Positions 36,984-44,902 of a stretch of DNA of 64,000 bases are shown here, piece after piece. The position numbers were made by a program, and so were the translations under genes. The stretch's first letter is position 1, and every line of letters starts with the position of its first letter. This stretch comes from VFMC01 sp040398525 (GTDB taxonomy: Bacteria; Actinomycetota; Acidimicrobiia; Acidimicrobiales; Ilumatobacteraceae). The DNA lies in contig JBBATY010000005.1 of the NCBI GenBank assembly GCA_040398525.1, positions 62,001-126,000 of the forward strand, read 5' to 3'. The notes beneath the pieces were generated by a model. That model worked only from the letters and a program-made list of their open reading frames with translations. It was not told the DNA's origin and searched no databases.

Positions 36984-36999
36984 GTTCGCGTGAGCGAAC
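36984..36999. promoter_or_regulatory. Operator-like inverted repeat upstream of the cassette
   Basis: GTTCGC-gtga-GCGAAC, perfect 6-base arms, 56 bases before the start of the secreted-protein gene. Possible repressor site or leader hairpin. Confidence 0.4.
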
Positions 37000-37006
37000 C
37001 CGCCAA

Positions 37007-37025
37007 CTCTCTCTCTCTCTCTCTC
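37007..37025. repeat. CT dinucleotide repeat, nine units
   Basis: An uninterrupted (CT)9C run, read as a GA run on the cassette strand, 79 bases before ATG 36928. Such runs change length by slippage. Confidence 0.85.
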
Positions 37026-37340
37026 GAATTTGTCAAGCGGTGTAGCCCGCTGTCTTGGTGATGTTCCAGTGAGGCGAATGAACACAATGGCGAGTCTTCC
37101 CTCACCGAGCAATGAGGGCCATCGAACGTTGACGGCCGCACACGAACACCAGTCCGATCTGGCCTCCTGCAGGGGTGTGGTAACGAGTGATGGTCGAGTC
37201 GGTTCACACCCACTCTTCCGCTGGGCGCGCCAGCCGAGCATCTCACGACGACCAGGATGACCCCGTGGAGGCCGACCAGTCCCGACACCACCTGGCGGAA
37301 CTCACCCCAAGCGCGGGTACGGAACGTCGACCACAACGAC

Positions 37341-37371
37341 GAGAGGGAGAGGCCAGCGGCCTCTCCCTCTC
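37341..37371. terminator. Strong hairpin downstream of nrdJ
   Basis: Perfect 14-base arms (37341-37354 and 37358-37371) around the loop agc. It lies 84 bases past the nrdJ stop and isolates it from the cassette. There is no clear T-run. Confidence 0.65.
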
Positions 37372-37454
37372 CCGGTTCAGAACCCCTTCAGATGGGCGTC
37401 ACTCCACTGAGGTCTCGGCGTCACTTCCGCTGAAACCTCGGAGTTACTTCATTT

Positions 37455-40316
37455 TCAGCTGCAGCCGCTGGTGGTGCCGCAGCTCGGGCAGGCGTGGCAC
37501 GATCCGGCGCGGATCATCTGCACCCCACACTGCATGCACATCGGCGCGTCGGCGTGCGGCCGAGCGAGCGGACGGGCCATCCCCTGCGGGTTGGTGACGT
37601 CGTTGTTCGGGGCTGCGGGGGCCACGCCGGCCTCCATCTGGGCCACGAGGTCGGCCGCCGACGGAATGGTCTTCGGGTCCGGAGCCATCTCGGTGCCGGT
37701 GCGGTTCTCGACCACCGACTCCTCCACGCCGGGCAGCGTGGGCTGCAGGCGCTCGTCGACCGAGAAGATGCCGAGCTCGCTGCGCTCGTCGTAGGTCATG
37801 TACTCGAGCGCCAGACGGCGGAACAGGTAGTCCATGATCGACGAGGCGAAGCGGATGTCCGGATCGTCGGTCATGCCGGCGGGCTCGAAGCGGCTGTTGA
37901 CGAACGCCTCGACGAACGCACGCATCGGCACGCCGTACTGCAGGCCGTACGAGATCGACTTGGCGAAGGCATCCATGATGCCGCTCATCGTCGAACCCTG
38001 CTTCGAGACCGTCAGGAAGATCTCGCCAGGCCGTCCGTCGGCATACTCGCCGATGGTGGCGAAGCCCTTGCAGTCGGCCACCCGGAACTCGAACGTGCGC
38101 GACGTGCGGGTGCGGGGCAGCTTCTCGCGCACCGGCTGGTGGATGATCTTCTCGACGATCCGCTCCACGACCTGCGAGGCAGTGGCGGCGGCCGGCGTCG
38201 ACTCCTCGGCACCGTCCTTCTTGGCCGTGCTGAGCGGCTGGGCCACCTTGCAGTTGTCGCGGTAGATCGCAACGGCCTTCAGACCGAGCTGCCAGCTGAG
38301 CAGGTGGAGGCCCTCGATGTCTTCGATCGTGGCCTCTTCGGGCATGTTCACCGTCTTGGAGATGGCGCCCGAGATGAACGGTTGCACTGCGCCCATCATG
38401 CGGACGTGGCCCTCGTAGTGGATGACGTTGTCGCCCATCGAGCAGGCGAACACCGGCACGTGCTCGGCGGTGAGGTGCGGGGCGCCGAGGATGCTCTTCT
38501 CGCTGTCGATGTAGGCGATGATCTCGTCGACCTGCTGGGTGGTGTAGCCGAGACGACGCAGCGCACGCGGGATCGTCTGGTTGACGATCATCATCGTGCC
38601 GCCGCCGACGAGCTTCTTCATCTTCACCAGGCCGAGGTCGGGCTCGATGCCCGTGGTGTCGCAGTCCATCATCAAGCCGATGGTGCCGGTCGGGGCGAGC
38701 ACGCTGGCCTGGCTGTTGCGCACGCCGTACTCCTCACCGTCGCGCACCGCAGCCTCCCAAGCCTGCTGGCCAGCGGCCACGAGATCGGCCGGGACCACCT
38801 CGACGCCGGAGATGCCGTACGACGCGTCGCGGTGCATCCGCAGCACGTTGAGCATGTAGGTCTCGTTCTCGGCGAAGCCGCTGAACGGGCCCATGCGGCT
38901 GGCCGTGCGAGCACTGGTGGCGTAGCTGTGGCCGGTGAGCAGCGACGTGAGCGCGGCTGCCCAGGCACGACCCTCGGTTGAGTCGTAGGGGAAGCCGAGG
39001 GCCATCAGCAGTGCGCCGAGGTTGGCGTAGCCGATGCCGAGCTGACGGAACTTGCGGCTGGTCTCGCCGATGGCCGGAGTCGGGTAGTCGGCACGGCCGA
39101 CCAGGATCTCCTGCGCCGTGAACATCACCTCGATCGTGTGCATGTAGGCCTCGACGTCGAACGCGTCGTCACCGGTGGAGTCGAGGTCGAGGAAGGTGAG
39201 CAGGTTGAGCGAGGCCAGGTTGCACGCCGAGTTGTCGAGGTGCATGTACTCGCTGCAGGGGTTCGAGCCGTTGATCCGACCGGTCGCGTGGGCGGTGTGC
39301 CACGTGTTGATCGTCGTGTCGAACTGCAGGCCCGGGTCGGCGCACTCCCACGAGGCAGTGGCGATCTGGCGCCACAGGTCGCGGGCCCGCACCGTGCGCA
39401 CCGGCGAGCCGTCGGTGACGGCGCGCAGCGTCCAATCGGTGTCGTCGACGACGGCTTGCATGAAGTCGTCGGTGATGCGCACCGAGTTGTTCGCGTTCTG
39501 GTACTGGATGCTGAACGAGTCGGACCCGTCGAGGTCCATGTCGAAGCCGGCGTCGCGCAACACGCGGGCCTTGCGCTCCTCCTTGGCCTTGCACCAGACG
39601 AACTCCTCGACGTCGGGGTGGTCGACGTTCAAGATGACCATCTTGGCCGCACGGCGGGTCTTGCCGCCGCTCTTGATCGTGCCGGCCGACGCGTCGGCGC
39701 CACGCATGAAGCTGACCGGGCCGCTGGCCGTGCCGCCGCCGTTGAGCAGCTCGTAGCTCGAGCGGATCTTCGACAGGTTGACACCGGCGCCGGAGCCACC
39801 CTTGAAGATGACACCCTCCTCGCGGTACCAGTTGAGGATCGAGTCCATCTTGTCGTCGACCGACAAGATGAAGCACGCGCTCGCCTGCTGGGGCACGTCC
39901 TTGACACCGATGTTGAACCACACCGGGCTGTTGAAGGCCGCGCGCTGGGTGACGAGGATGAACTTCAGCTCGTCGCGGAAGGCGTCGGCCTCGGCGGCGT
40001 CGGCGAAGTAGCCGCCCTCGCTGCCCCAGGTGGTGATGGTGTCGGCGACGCGGTCGATGACCTGACGCAGCGACCACTCCCGCTCGGGGGTGCCGAGGGT
40101 GCCGCGGAAGTACTTTTGGGCGACGATGTTGGTGGAGTTGACCGACCACGACACGGGGAACTCGACGCCGAGCTGCTCGAAGGCAACCGACCCGTCCTTC
40201 CAGTTGCTGATGCGGGCATCACGCCGCTCCCAGACCACCTGGTCGTACGGATGCACGCCCGGCGTCGTGAAGTGACGCTTGATTCCGATCGCTAGACGCT
40301 CAGGCGCCAAAGACAT
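37455..40316 (-). CDS. nrdJ: Adenosylcobalamin-dependent ribonucleotide reductase, class II
   Basis: 953 residues, full length for the actinobacterial NrdJ. It reduces ribonucleotides to deoxyribonucleotides using a B12 radical, independent of oxygen. Blocks: TQRAAFNSPVWFN, FKGGSGAGVNLSKIR, NPCSEYMHLDNSACN (active-site Cys and radical-relay Asn/Glu), VLAPTGTIGLMMDCDTTGIEP, and the C-terminal redox cysteines CMQCG and CPSCG. The ATG 40316 start has a Shine-Dalgarno (GGGAGA). The frame extends further upstream without family homology. A long leader with a TTGACA promoter and several dyads precedes it. Transcription is probably repressed by NrdR, encoded 3.5 kb away. Confidence 0.96.
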   Translation of the reverse strand: MSLAPERLAIGIKRHFTTPGVHPYDQVVWERRDARISNWKDGSVAFEQLGVEFPVSWSVNSTNIVAQKYFRGTLGTPEREWSLRQVIDRVADTITTWGSEGGYFADAAEADAFRDELKFILVTQRAAFNSPVWFNIGVKDVPQQASACFILSVDDKMDSILNWYREEGVIFKGGSGAGVNLSKIRSSYELLNGGGTASGPVSFMRGADASAGTIKSGGKTRRAAKMVILNVDHPDVEEFVWCKAKEERKARVLRDAGFDMDLDGSDSFSIQYQNANNSVRITDDFMQAVVDDTDWTLRAVTDGSPVRTVRARDLWRQIATASWECADPGLQFDTTINTWHTAHATGRINGSNPCSEYMHLDNSACNLASLNLLTFLDLDSTGDDAFDVEAYMHTIEVMFTAQEILVGRADYPTPAIGETSRKFRQLGIGYANLGALLMALGFPYDSTEGRAWAAALTSLLTGHSYATSARTASRMGPFSGFAENETYMLNVLRMHRDASYGISGVEVVPADLVAAGQQAWEAAVRDGEEYGVRNSQASVLAPTGTIGLMMDCDTTGIEPDLGLVKMKKLVGGGTMMIVNQTIPRALRRLGYTTQQVDEIIAYIDSEKSILGAPHLTAEHVPVFACSMGDNVIHYEGHVRMMGAVQPFISGAISKTVNMPEEATIEDIEGLHLLSWQLGLKAVAIYRDNCKVAQPLSTAKKDGAEESTPAAATASQVVERIVEKIIHQPVREKLPRTRTSRTFEFRVADCKGFATIGEYADGRPGEIFLTVSKQGSTMSGIMDAFAKSISYGLQYGVPMRAFVEAFVNSRFEPAGMTDDPDIRFASSIMDYLFRRLALEYMTYDERSELGIFSVDERLQPTLPGVEESVVENRTGTEMAPDPKTIPSAADLVAQMEAGVAPAAPNNDVTNPQGMARPLARPHADAPMCMQCGVQMIRAGSCHACPSCGTTSGCS

Positions 40317-40354
40317 GACAGGTTCTCCCGATTCTCGAATTTGATGACGACGAC

Positions 40355-40369
40355 ACCACAACATGTGGT
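40355..40369 (-). promoter_or_regulatory. Candidate NrdR-box dyad in the nrdJ leader
   Basis: ACCACA-tgt-TGTGGT on the minus strand, about 40 bases upstream of ATG 40316. The ends resemble the A-C-A-C ... G-T-G-T symmetry of NrdR boxes, but the AT-rich centre of the consensus is missing. Confidence 0.35.
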
Positions 40370-40414
40370 AGCTGCGCGGCCCCCTCGACGGCAGCGACCA
40401 CAAGAGGTTGGAGG

Positions 40415-40448
40415 ATTACAGCATTGTAACTACGGCGGTGTCAAACAC
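40415..40448 (-). promoter_or_regulatory. nrdJ promoter with overlapping dyads
   Basis: TTGACA (40444-40439), 18-base spacer, TGTAAT (40420-40415). TTACA-N4-TGTAA (40416-40429) covers the -10 region, and GTGTTTGACAC (40438-40448) covers the -35. These are plausible repressor contacts for NrdR. Confidence 0.5.
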
Positions 40449-40758
40449 TGTCGGATCATTCCTGCGATGGCAATCGTCACTGGCTGCGGACGGCGACGAT
40501 GCGCGGTCACAGGTCATGAGAGCGCCGTCCCACAACACCTGGGACCGTTGCGTCCCCGGCCGTTGCCCATCCGCGCCACGCATCGCCGCCACCTCCACGA
40601 GACCCACCCTAGGGGTGGTGCCCTGTGGGCAGGAAGAGGGAGAACCCTGTGAATTTCCCGGTGGACGAGCGGTGGACAACGATGTCCACACGGTGTCGAC
40701 CCGATGCCAGCGGGCCATCGGCGGGAGTCGGTGCAGCGCCCCGCACGCACCCGCGACG

Positions 40759-40791
40759 GGCCGACCGAGGGCCGACCGAGGGCCGACCGAG
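40759..40791. repeat. 11-base tandem repeat, three copies
   Basis: ggccgaccgag repeated three times head to tail, starting 15 bases from the end of the molybdopterin oxidoreductase gene. Confidence 0.75.
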
Positions 40792-40806
40792 GCCCGTGGA
40801 GCATGG

Positions 40807-43137
40807 TCAGACGGCCGACACCGTCACCGGGATGCCGTTGAGCACCGAGGTCCCCGACAGTGGGTCCATGGCCTCGTCGTCGGCGAGGACGTTGCTGTTC
40901 ACCCCGGCACGCTCGGCCGCCACCCTGAGTCGGGTGTCGGGACGATCGTGGCCCCACCCGTGGGGCAGGCTCACCACCCCGGGGCGCACGGCATCGGTGA
41001 CCTGCACCGGAGCATCGACGGCGCCGACCCGACTGGTCACCCGGGCGACGCCGCCGTCGACCAGGCCGAGGCGGGCTGCATCGTCGGGATGGACGTGGAG
41101 CGTGCAGCGCGGCTTGCCCTTCACCAGCACCTCGATGTTGTGCATCCACGAGTTGTTGCTGCGCAGGTCGCGTCGACCGACGAGCACCAGCTCGCGGGCC
41201 TCGAACCGACCGACATGGTCGGCCAAGCGGTCGAGGTCGGCCAGCAGCACCGGATGGTCGAGCTCGACCATCCCCGAGGGCGTGCGCAGCACCTCGGGCA
41301 GGCGCGGCACGAGCGCGCCGTAATCGACCCCGTGCGGATGGGCGAGCAGAGTGTCGAGGCTCGCCGCCGGGCGCTGCTGGCCGTCGTCGACGACCACCGA
41401 GTCGCGCAGCCCGAAGCCATCGCCGAACGGCCCGGTCCGCAACATCAGGTCGATCAGCCGCTCGGGGCCACGTCGCCCGCTCGCCGAGAGCTCGGCGACC
41501 AGCTCGTCGGGGTCGCGGTCGTGCACGAGCGACGACGGGTCGCGCACGAGCGAGCGGACCATGCTCGTGAGCGCCAGGTCGTCGAGCAGCGCCGGATCGG
41601 CCTCCGGCCCAAGACCCTGGGCGATCGCGCCGATCCGGGCGAGGATCTCCCACTCGTCGGGCTGATCGTCGCCGAGGCTGAGCACCGGCGAGCTGTAGTT
41701 CGCCACGTTACGCACAGCGAACTGCAGCAGGAGCAGGTCGTAGTGCCCCCGCTGGAGCTGCGACGGGCTCGGCAGCACCACATCGGCATGCCGGGTCGTC
41801 TCGTTCAGATAGATGTCGACGCTCACCATGAAGTCGAGGTCGGCCAGTGCCGCGTCGAGCTGATTCGAGTTCGGGGTCGACAGCACCGGGTTGCCCGCCA
41901 CGGTGACGAGCGCGCGCAGCTGGCCCGGCCCCGGCGTGGTGATCTCGTCGGCCAGCGTGCCGACGGGGTACTCCCCCATCACCTCGGGCAGGCCGTGGAC
42001 CCGGCTGTGCCCCCGCCCAGTGGTGAACCCGGCCCCGCTGCCGGACCGGCCGCGCGTGCTCGCCCCACCGGCCACGGGCGTCGCGAACATCGACCCGCCG
42101 GCCCGGTCGAGGTTGCCGGTGACGGTGTTCACCACATCGATCAACCACGAGGTCACCGTGCCGAACTCGGTCGTGGTGGTCCCGATCCGGCCGTAGAGCG
42201 CAGCAGTTCGCGCTGCGGCGATCTCGCGCGCCAGGTCGCGGATCTCGTTCGGGTCGAGGCCGGTGGCGGCTGCCACCGACTCCGGCGTGAAGCGGGCGCA
42301 CGCGGCCACCACATCGTCGACACCTCGGAGGTGGTCGCGCACATGGTCGCCGACGTCGATGCGTCCGTCCTCGGCGAGCGCGGTCACCAGCGCGGCGAGC
42401 AGCAGCGCATCGGTGCCCGGCCGGATCGGGAGCCACCGATCGGCCTCCTCCGCCGTCCGGCTGCGCCGCGGGTCGACCACCACCACCCGGCCGCCCCGGG
42501 CCCGGATCGCCTCGATCCGACCGGGGAAGTCCGGCGCCGTGCACAGGCTGCCGTTCGAGGCGTACGGGTTGGCGCCGAGGATCACGAGCAGGTCGGTGCG
42601 GTCGAGGTCGGGCACCGGAACGGTCACCGGCGTGCCGAACACGTACCCAGCGGCGACCTGGCGCGGCATCTGGTCGACCGTCGAGGCGCTGTAGCGCTGG
42701 CGAGTCCCGAGGCCCTGGAGCATCACCCGGTTGAAGGTCATCGCCGAGAGGCTGTGCGCGCTCGGGTTGCCGAGGTACACGGCCACGGACTCGCGACCAT
42801 GGCGCTCGATCACCTCGCCCAACCCGCGAGCCACCTCGGCCCAGGCCTCGGGCCAGTCGACCTCGACGTGCACGCCGTCACGCTTCACCAACGGCCGTCG
42901 CAGGCGATCGGGATCGTCGTGCAGTTGGCGCAGCGTCGAACCCTTCGGGCACAGGTAGCCGTGGCTGAACACATCGGCCATGTCGCCACGGATGCGCACC
43001 ACCTGCTCGCCGCGCACCGTCACCTCGAGGCCACAGCCGGCCTCGCACAGCGGGCAGGTGCGGTAGGCCGTGCGGCCAACGCCCTCCCCGGTCGATCCGG
43101 CTGGCGCCCCGGCTGCGATGTCGTCGTCGATCCCCAT
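40807..43137 (-). CDS. Molybdopterin oxidoreductase, FdhF/BisC-like
   Basis: 776 residues, DMSO-reductase superfamily. The N-terminal [4Fe-4S] motif CPLCEAGC with a later C-P-K-G is at about residues 23-65, so electrons enter through iron-sulphur. Pterin-binding blocks include VAVYLGNPSAHSLS, DLLVILGANPYASNGSL, VVVVDPRRSRTAEEADRWL and the C-terminal VVSLPHGWGHDRPDTRLRV. No twin-arginine signal, so cytoplasmic. It resembles uncharacterised formate dehydrogenase-like enzymes of actinobacteria. No partner subunits or FdhD are in the window, so the substrate is open. ATG 43137 precedes the iron-sulphur region closely; upstream in-frame ATGs run into the divergent gene's promoter. Confidence 0.88.
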   Translation of the reverse strand: MGIDDDIAAGAPAGSTGEGVGRTAYRTCPLCEAGCGLEVTVRGEQVVRIRGDMADVFSHGYLCPKGSTLRQLHDDPDRLRRPLVKRDGVHVEVDWPEAWAEVARGLGEVIERHGRESVAVYLGNPSAHSLSAMTFNRVMLQGLGTRQRYSASTVDQMPRQVAAGYVFGTPVTVPVPDLDRTDLLVILGANPYASNGSLCTAPDFPGRIEAIRARGGRVVVVDPRRSRTAEEADRWLPIRPGTDALLLAALVTALAEDGRIDVGDHVRDHLRGVDDVVAACARFTPESVAAATGLDPNEIRDLAREIAAARTAALYGRIGTTTTEFGTVTSWLIDVVNTVTGNLDRAGGSMFATPVAGGASTRGRSGSGAGFTTGRGHSRVHGLPEVMGEYPVGTLADEITTPGPGQLRALVTVAGNPVLSTPNSNQLDAALADLDFMVSVDIYLNETTRHADVVLPSPSQLQRGHYDLLLLQFAVRNVANYSSPVLSLGDDQPDEWEILARIGAIAQGLGPEADPALLDDLALTSMVRSLVRDPSSLVHDRDPDELVAELSASGRRGPERLIDLMLRTGPFGDGFGLRDSVVVDDGQQRPAASLDTLLAHPHGVDYGALVPRLPEVLRTPSGMVELDHPVLLADLDRLADHVGRFEARELVLVGRRDLRSNNSWMHNIEVLVKGKPRCTLHVHPDDAARLGLVDGGVARVTSRVGAVDAPVQVTDAVRPGVVSLPHGWGHDRPDTRLRVAAERAGVNSNVLADDEAMDPLSGTSVLNGIPVTVSAV

Positions 43138-43143
43138 GGCTGG

Positions 43144-43150
43144 CATCATC
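43144..43150. promoter_or_regulatory. Overlapping divergent -10 elements
   Basis: CATCAT (43144-43149, plus) lies 7 bases before ATG 43157, and GATGAT (43150-43145, minus) lies 7 bases before ATG 43137. The two -10-like boxes share five base pairs. Both are weak matches to TANNNT. Confidence 0.4.
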
Positions 43151-43156
43151 GCACCC

Positions 43157-43816
43157 ATGCGCAGGCTGTTCCCGAACCCGACCGAGCAGATCACGGTGGC
43201 CGAGGCCTACAGCGTGCAGCGGCCACGCCCGAAGGACCGGCCGTGGCTGATGCTGTGCATGGTGTCGAGCCTCGACGGCTCGACGGTCATCGAGCGTCGC
43301 TCGAGCGCGTTGTCGAGCCCGGCGGACACGGCGGTGCTCATCGGCCTCAGGCATCTGGCCGACCAGATCCTCGTCGGTGCCACCACCGTGCGCCTCGAGG
43401 GCTACGGACAGCCCAGCAAGCCCGGCCAGCGGGTGGGGGTGGTGTCGCGACGCGGCGACCTCGACTACAGCTCGTCGCTGTTCACCAGCGGGGCCGGGTT
43501 CATGATCCTGCCCGAGACCGCGCCCGAGGTGCCCGTCGACCACATCCGCGCCGGCCACGCAGTGGTCGACCTCGAGCTCGCCACGTCGAAGCTCGAGGCC
43601 GACGTCGTGCAGGTCGAGGGCGGCTCGCTGCTCAACGCCTCGCTCGTGGAGGACGACCTCGTCGACGAGCTCAACCTGACGATCTCACCCGTGCTGTGCG
43701 GCGGCGACGGCCCGCGCCTGACGACCGGGGCGCTCCCGGTGCTGAACCAGATGGAGCTCGCCCACGTGCTCGAGGACAACGGCTTCCTCTTCACCCGCTA
43801 CGTGCGGCGACGCTGA
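43157..43816 (+). CDS. RibD C-terminal-domain (pyrimidine reductase-like) protein
   Basis: 219 residues. Dihydrofolate-reductase-like fold of the RibD C-terminal family: RPWLMLCMVSSLDGSTVI, TAVLIGLRHLADQILVGATTVRLEGYG, VVQVEGGSLLNASLVEDDLVDEL and SPVLCGGDGPRL. In riboflavin synthesis this domain reduces the ribosylaminouracil using NADPH. Stand-alone copies without the deaminase domain are common and often of unknown role, and no rib genes are adjacent. It is divergent from the molybdopterin oxidoreductase with overlapping promoters. The stop lies 14 bases from the convergent nrdR stop. Confidence 0.82.
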   Translation: MRRLFPNPTEQITVAEAYSVQRPRPKDRPWLMLCMVSSLDGSTVIERRSSALSSPADTAVLIGLRHLADQILVGATTVRLEGYGQPSKPGQRVGVVSRRGDLDYSSSLFTSGAGFMILPETAPEVPVDHIRAGHAVVDLELATSKLEADVVQVEGGSLLNASLVEDDLVDELNLTISPVLCGGDGPRLTTGALPVLNQMELAHVLEDNGFLFTRYVRRR

Positions 43817-43829
43817 CGTCGACCGCGGC

Positions 43830-44294
43830 TCAGCCCGGCTGGGACTGCATCTTTTCGAGCAGCACCAGCTCGCGCTGGAAGTCCGCAGCGGCGTCGAAGC
43901 TCTTGTAGACGCTGGCGAACCGCAGGTAGACGACCTCGTCGAGGCTCCGGAGGCGCTCGAGCACGGCGAGGCCGACGACCCTGCTCGGCACATCGCCGCC
44001 ATGGAGACGAGCCTCGTCTTCGACCTCCTCGGCGATCTGTTCGATCGCCTCGGCGGCCACCGGGCGCCCCTTGGCCGCAGCCGAGATGCCGGCAATCACC
44101 TTCGCCCGGTCGAATGGCTGGCGAGTGCCGTCGGACTTCACCACGACGAGCGGCACCTCTTCGATGCGCTCGTAGGTGGTGAACCGCCCCTGGCACTGCA
44201 GGCACGAGCGACGTCGACGGATCGACGCTCCTTCGTCGGCCTCGCGAGAGTCGATCACCTTCGAGTCATTGGCATGGCAGGACGGGCACCGCAT
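43830..44294 (-). CDS. nrdR: Transcriptional repressor NrdR
   Basis: 154 residues. The N-terminal zinc ribbon has Cys3, Cys6, Cys31 and Cys34. The ATP-cone domain follows (VVVKSDGTRQPFDRAKVIAGI). NrdR senses ATP/dATP and represses ribonucleotide reductase operons, here probably nrdJ. It is on the minus strand 25 bases after the LysM gene, so both are likely driven by the SOS-controlled promoter next to lexA. The same order (lexA, LysM protein, nrdR) occurs in mycobacteria. Confidence 0.95.
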   Translation of the reverse strand: MRCPSCHANDSKVIDSREADEGASIRRRRSCLQCQGRFTTYERIEEVPLVVVKSDGTRQPFDRAKVIAGISAAAKGRPVAAEAIEQIAEEVEDEARLHGGDVPSRVVGLAVLERLRSLDEVVYLRFASVYKSFDAAADFQRELVLLEKMQSQPG

Positions 44295-44319
44295 GGGTGC
44301 TCCACCCTACTGCGACGGC

Positions 44320-44724
44320 TCAGGGAAGGACGATCCACTCCCCGGCGCGCACCTGCGCCCCACCGTTGACCTCGACCAACACGTCGACATAGTCGGCCAT
44401 CGGCATGCTGCCGGCATGCTGGGCAGCGATGGCCCAGAGTGTGTCGCCCGGCTGCACCAGGTACGACTGCATGGCCGACGTGCCCGACGAGATCGGCGTC
44501 GCCTCGCCACCGCCCGCAGCAAGCCCGACCACGGCGACCAGCGACGCCACGAACACGGCGACGACGGCTCGACGGCGCCGGTACACCGCCGGCCCGGGGG
44601 CTGCGCTGGCGACCGACCGCGGGACACGCACGATGGTGCGACCGGGGGCGAGCGACGGACGGGTGGCAGCCGTGTGCGAACGGTGACCCGGACGGTTGTG
44701 GAGCGGAGCGAGAGCAACGGACAT
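44320..44724 (-). CDS. LysM-domain membrane protein, SOS-linked division inhibitor candidate
   Basis: 134 residues. A basic cytoplasmic N-terminus of about 50 residues, one membrane helix (AVVAVFVASLVAVVGLAAGG) and an extracytoplasmic LysM domain (YLVQPGDTLWAIAAQHAG) that binds peptidoglycan. Its position divergent from lexA matches Rv2719c (ChiZ) of M. tuberculosis, DivS of Corynebacterium and YneA of Bacillus, SOS-induced proteins that delay cell division. The role here is inferred from context. ATG 44724 has an AAGGTGG Shine-Dalgarno. Its promoter TTGACA-N17-CATACT carries a perfect SOS box in the spacer. Confidence 0.8.
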   Translation of the reverse strand: MSVALAPLHNRPGHRSHTAATRPSLAPGRTIVRVPRSVASAAPGPAVYRRRRAVVAVFVASLVAVVGLAAGGGEATPISSGTSAMQSYLVQPGDTLWAIAAQHAGSMPMADYVDVLVEVNGGAQVRAGEWIVLP

Positions 44725-44786
44725 GGCGACCACCTTGCACATCAGGCGAACATCGAGCGACGGAGACCGTTCGACGCATGCACAGA

Positions 44787-44869
44787 CGAACGGCTGTTCG
44801 ACAGTATGGCGAACGGCTGTTCGATTGTCAACCAGCCAACCGAACAGATGTCCGCCGAACAGATGTTTG
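44787..44869. promoter_or_regulatory. Array of four SOS boxes between the LysM gene and lexA
   Basis: Two identical perfect boxes CGAAC-ggct-GTTCG at 44787-44800 and 44810-44823, and two degenerate copies at 44841-44854 (cgaacagatgtccg) and 44856-44869 (cgaacagatgtttg). The second fills the spacer of the LysM promoter (TTGACA 44831-44826, CATACT 44808-44803). The fourth overlaps the lexA -35 box. LexA should repress both directions. Confidence 0.85.
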
Positions 44870-44895
44870 ACTGACGCACCGAACACGCGTACCCT
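44867..44895 (+). promoter_or_regulatory. lexA promoter, leaderless
   Basis: TTGACT (44867-44872), 17-base spacer, TACCCT (44890-44895), then 7 bases to ATG 44903. The -35 overlaps a degenerate SOS box, giving autorepression. Confidence 0.75.
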
Positions 44896-44902
44896 GACGC
44901 CC

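Larger units (their letters stand above)
36929..37454. other. 526-base intergenic region upstream of the cassette
   Basis: No convincing gene. It holds an inverted repeat (36984-36999), a CT dinucleotide run (37007-37025), the strong hairpin at 37341-37371 and an imperfect 22-base tandem repeat beginning ggcgtcact at 37395 and 37417. GC is only about 52% in 36961-37020 by direct count. The cassette promoter must lie here, but I could not assign boxes with confidence. Confidence 0.6.
40317..40806 (-). other. 490-base upstream region of nrdJ
   Basis: No convincing gene on either strand. It contains the nrdJ promoter and dyads (40355-40448), an inverted repeat GTGGAC-N6-GTCCAC (40672-40689) and an 11-base tandem repeat (40759-40791). 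I looked for a cobalamin riboswitch core and did not find one. Confidence 0.6.

Noticed and set aside
36984..36999. SOS box upstream of the secreted-protein cassette
   Set aside because: The repeat is GTTC...GAAC, the reverse order of the GAAC-N4-GTTC sites at lexA and recA, so it is not a LexA site.
37187..37597. Possible 136-residue plus-strand ORF in the gap before nrdJ's end
   Set aside because: Runs through the terminator hairpin and into the antisense of nrdJ; low-complexity composition.
40416..40718. Possible 100-residue minus-strand ORF before nrdJ
   Set aside because: No domain, no ribosome-binding site, overlaps the nrdJ promoter and dyads.
40317..40806. Cobalamin riboswitch upstream of nrdJ
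   Set aside because: Expected from other actinobacteria, but no B12-box-like core or conserved flanking helices were found on the nrdJ strand; only a loose agccagtga match.
40408..43908. 1166-codon plus-strand frame over the molybdopterin oxidoreductase
   Set aside because: Antisense shadow of a gene with clear iron-sulphur and pterin motifs; composition is non-protein-like.
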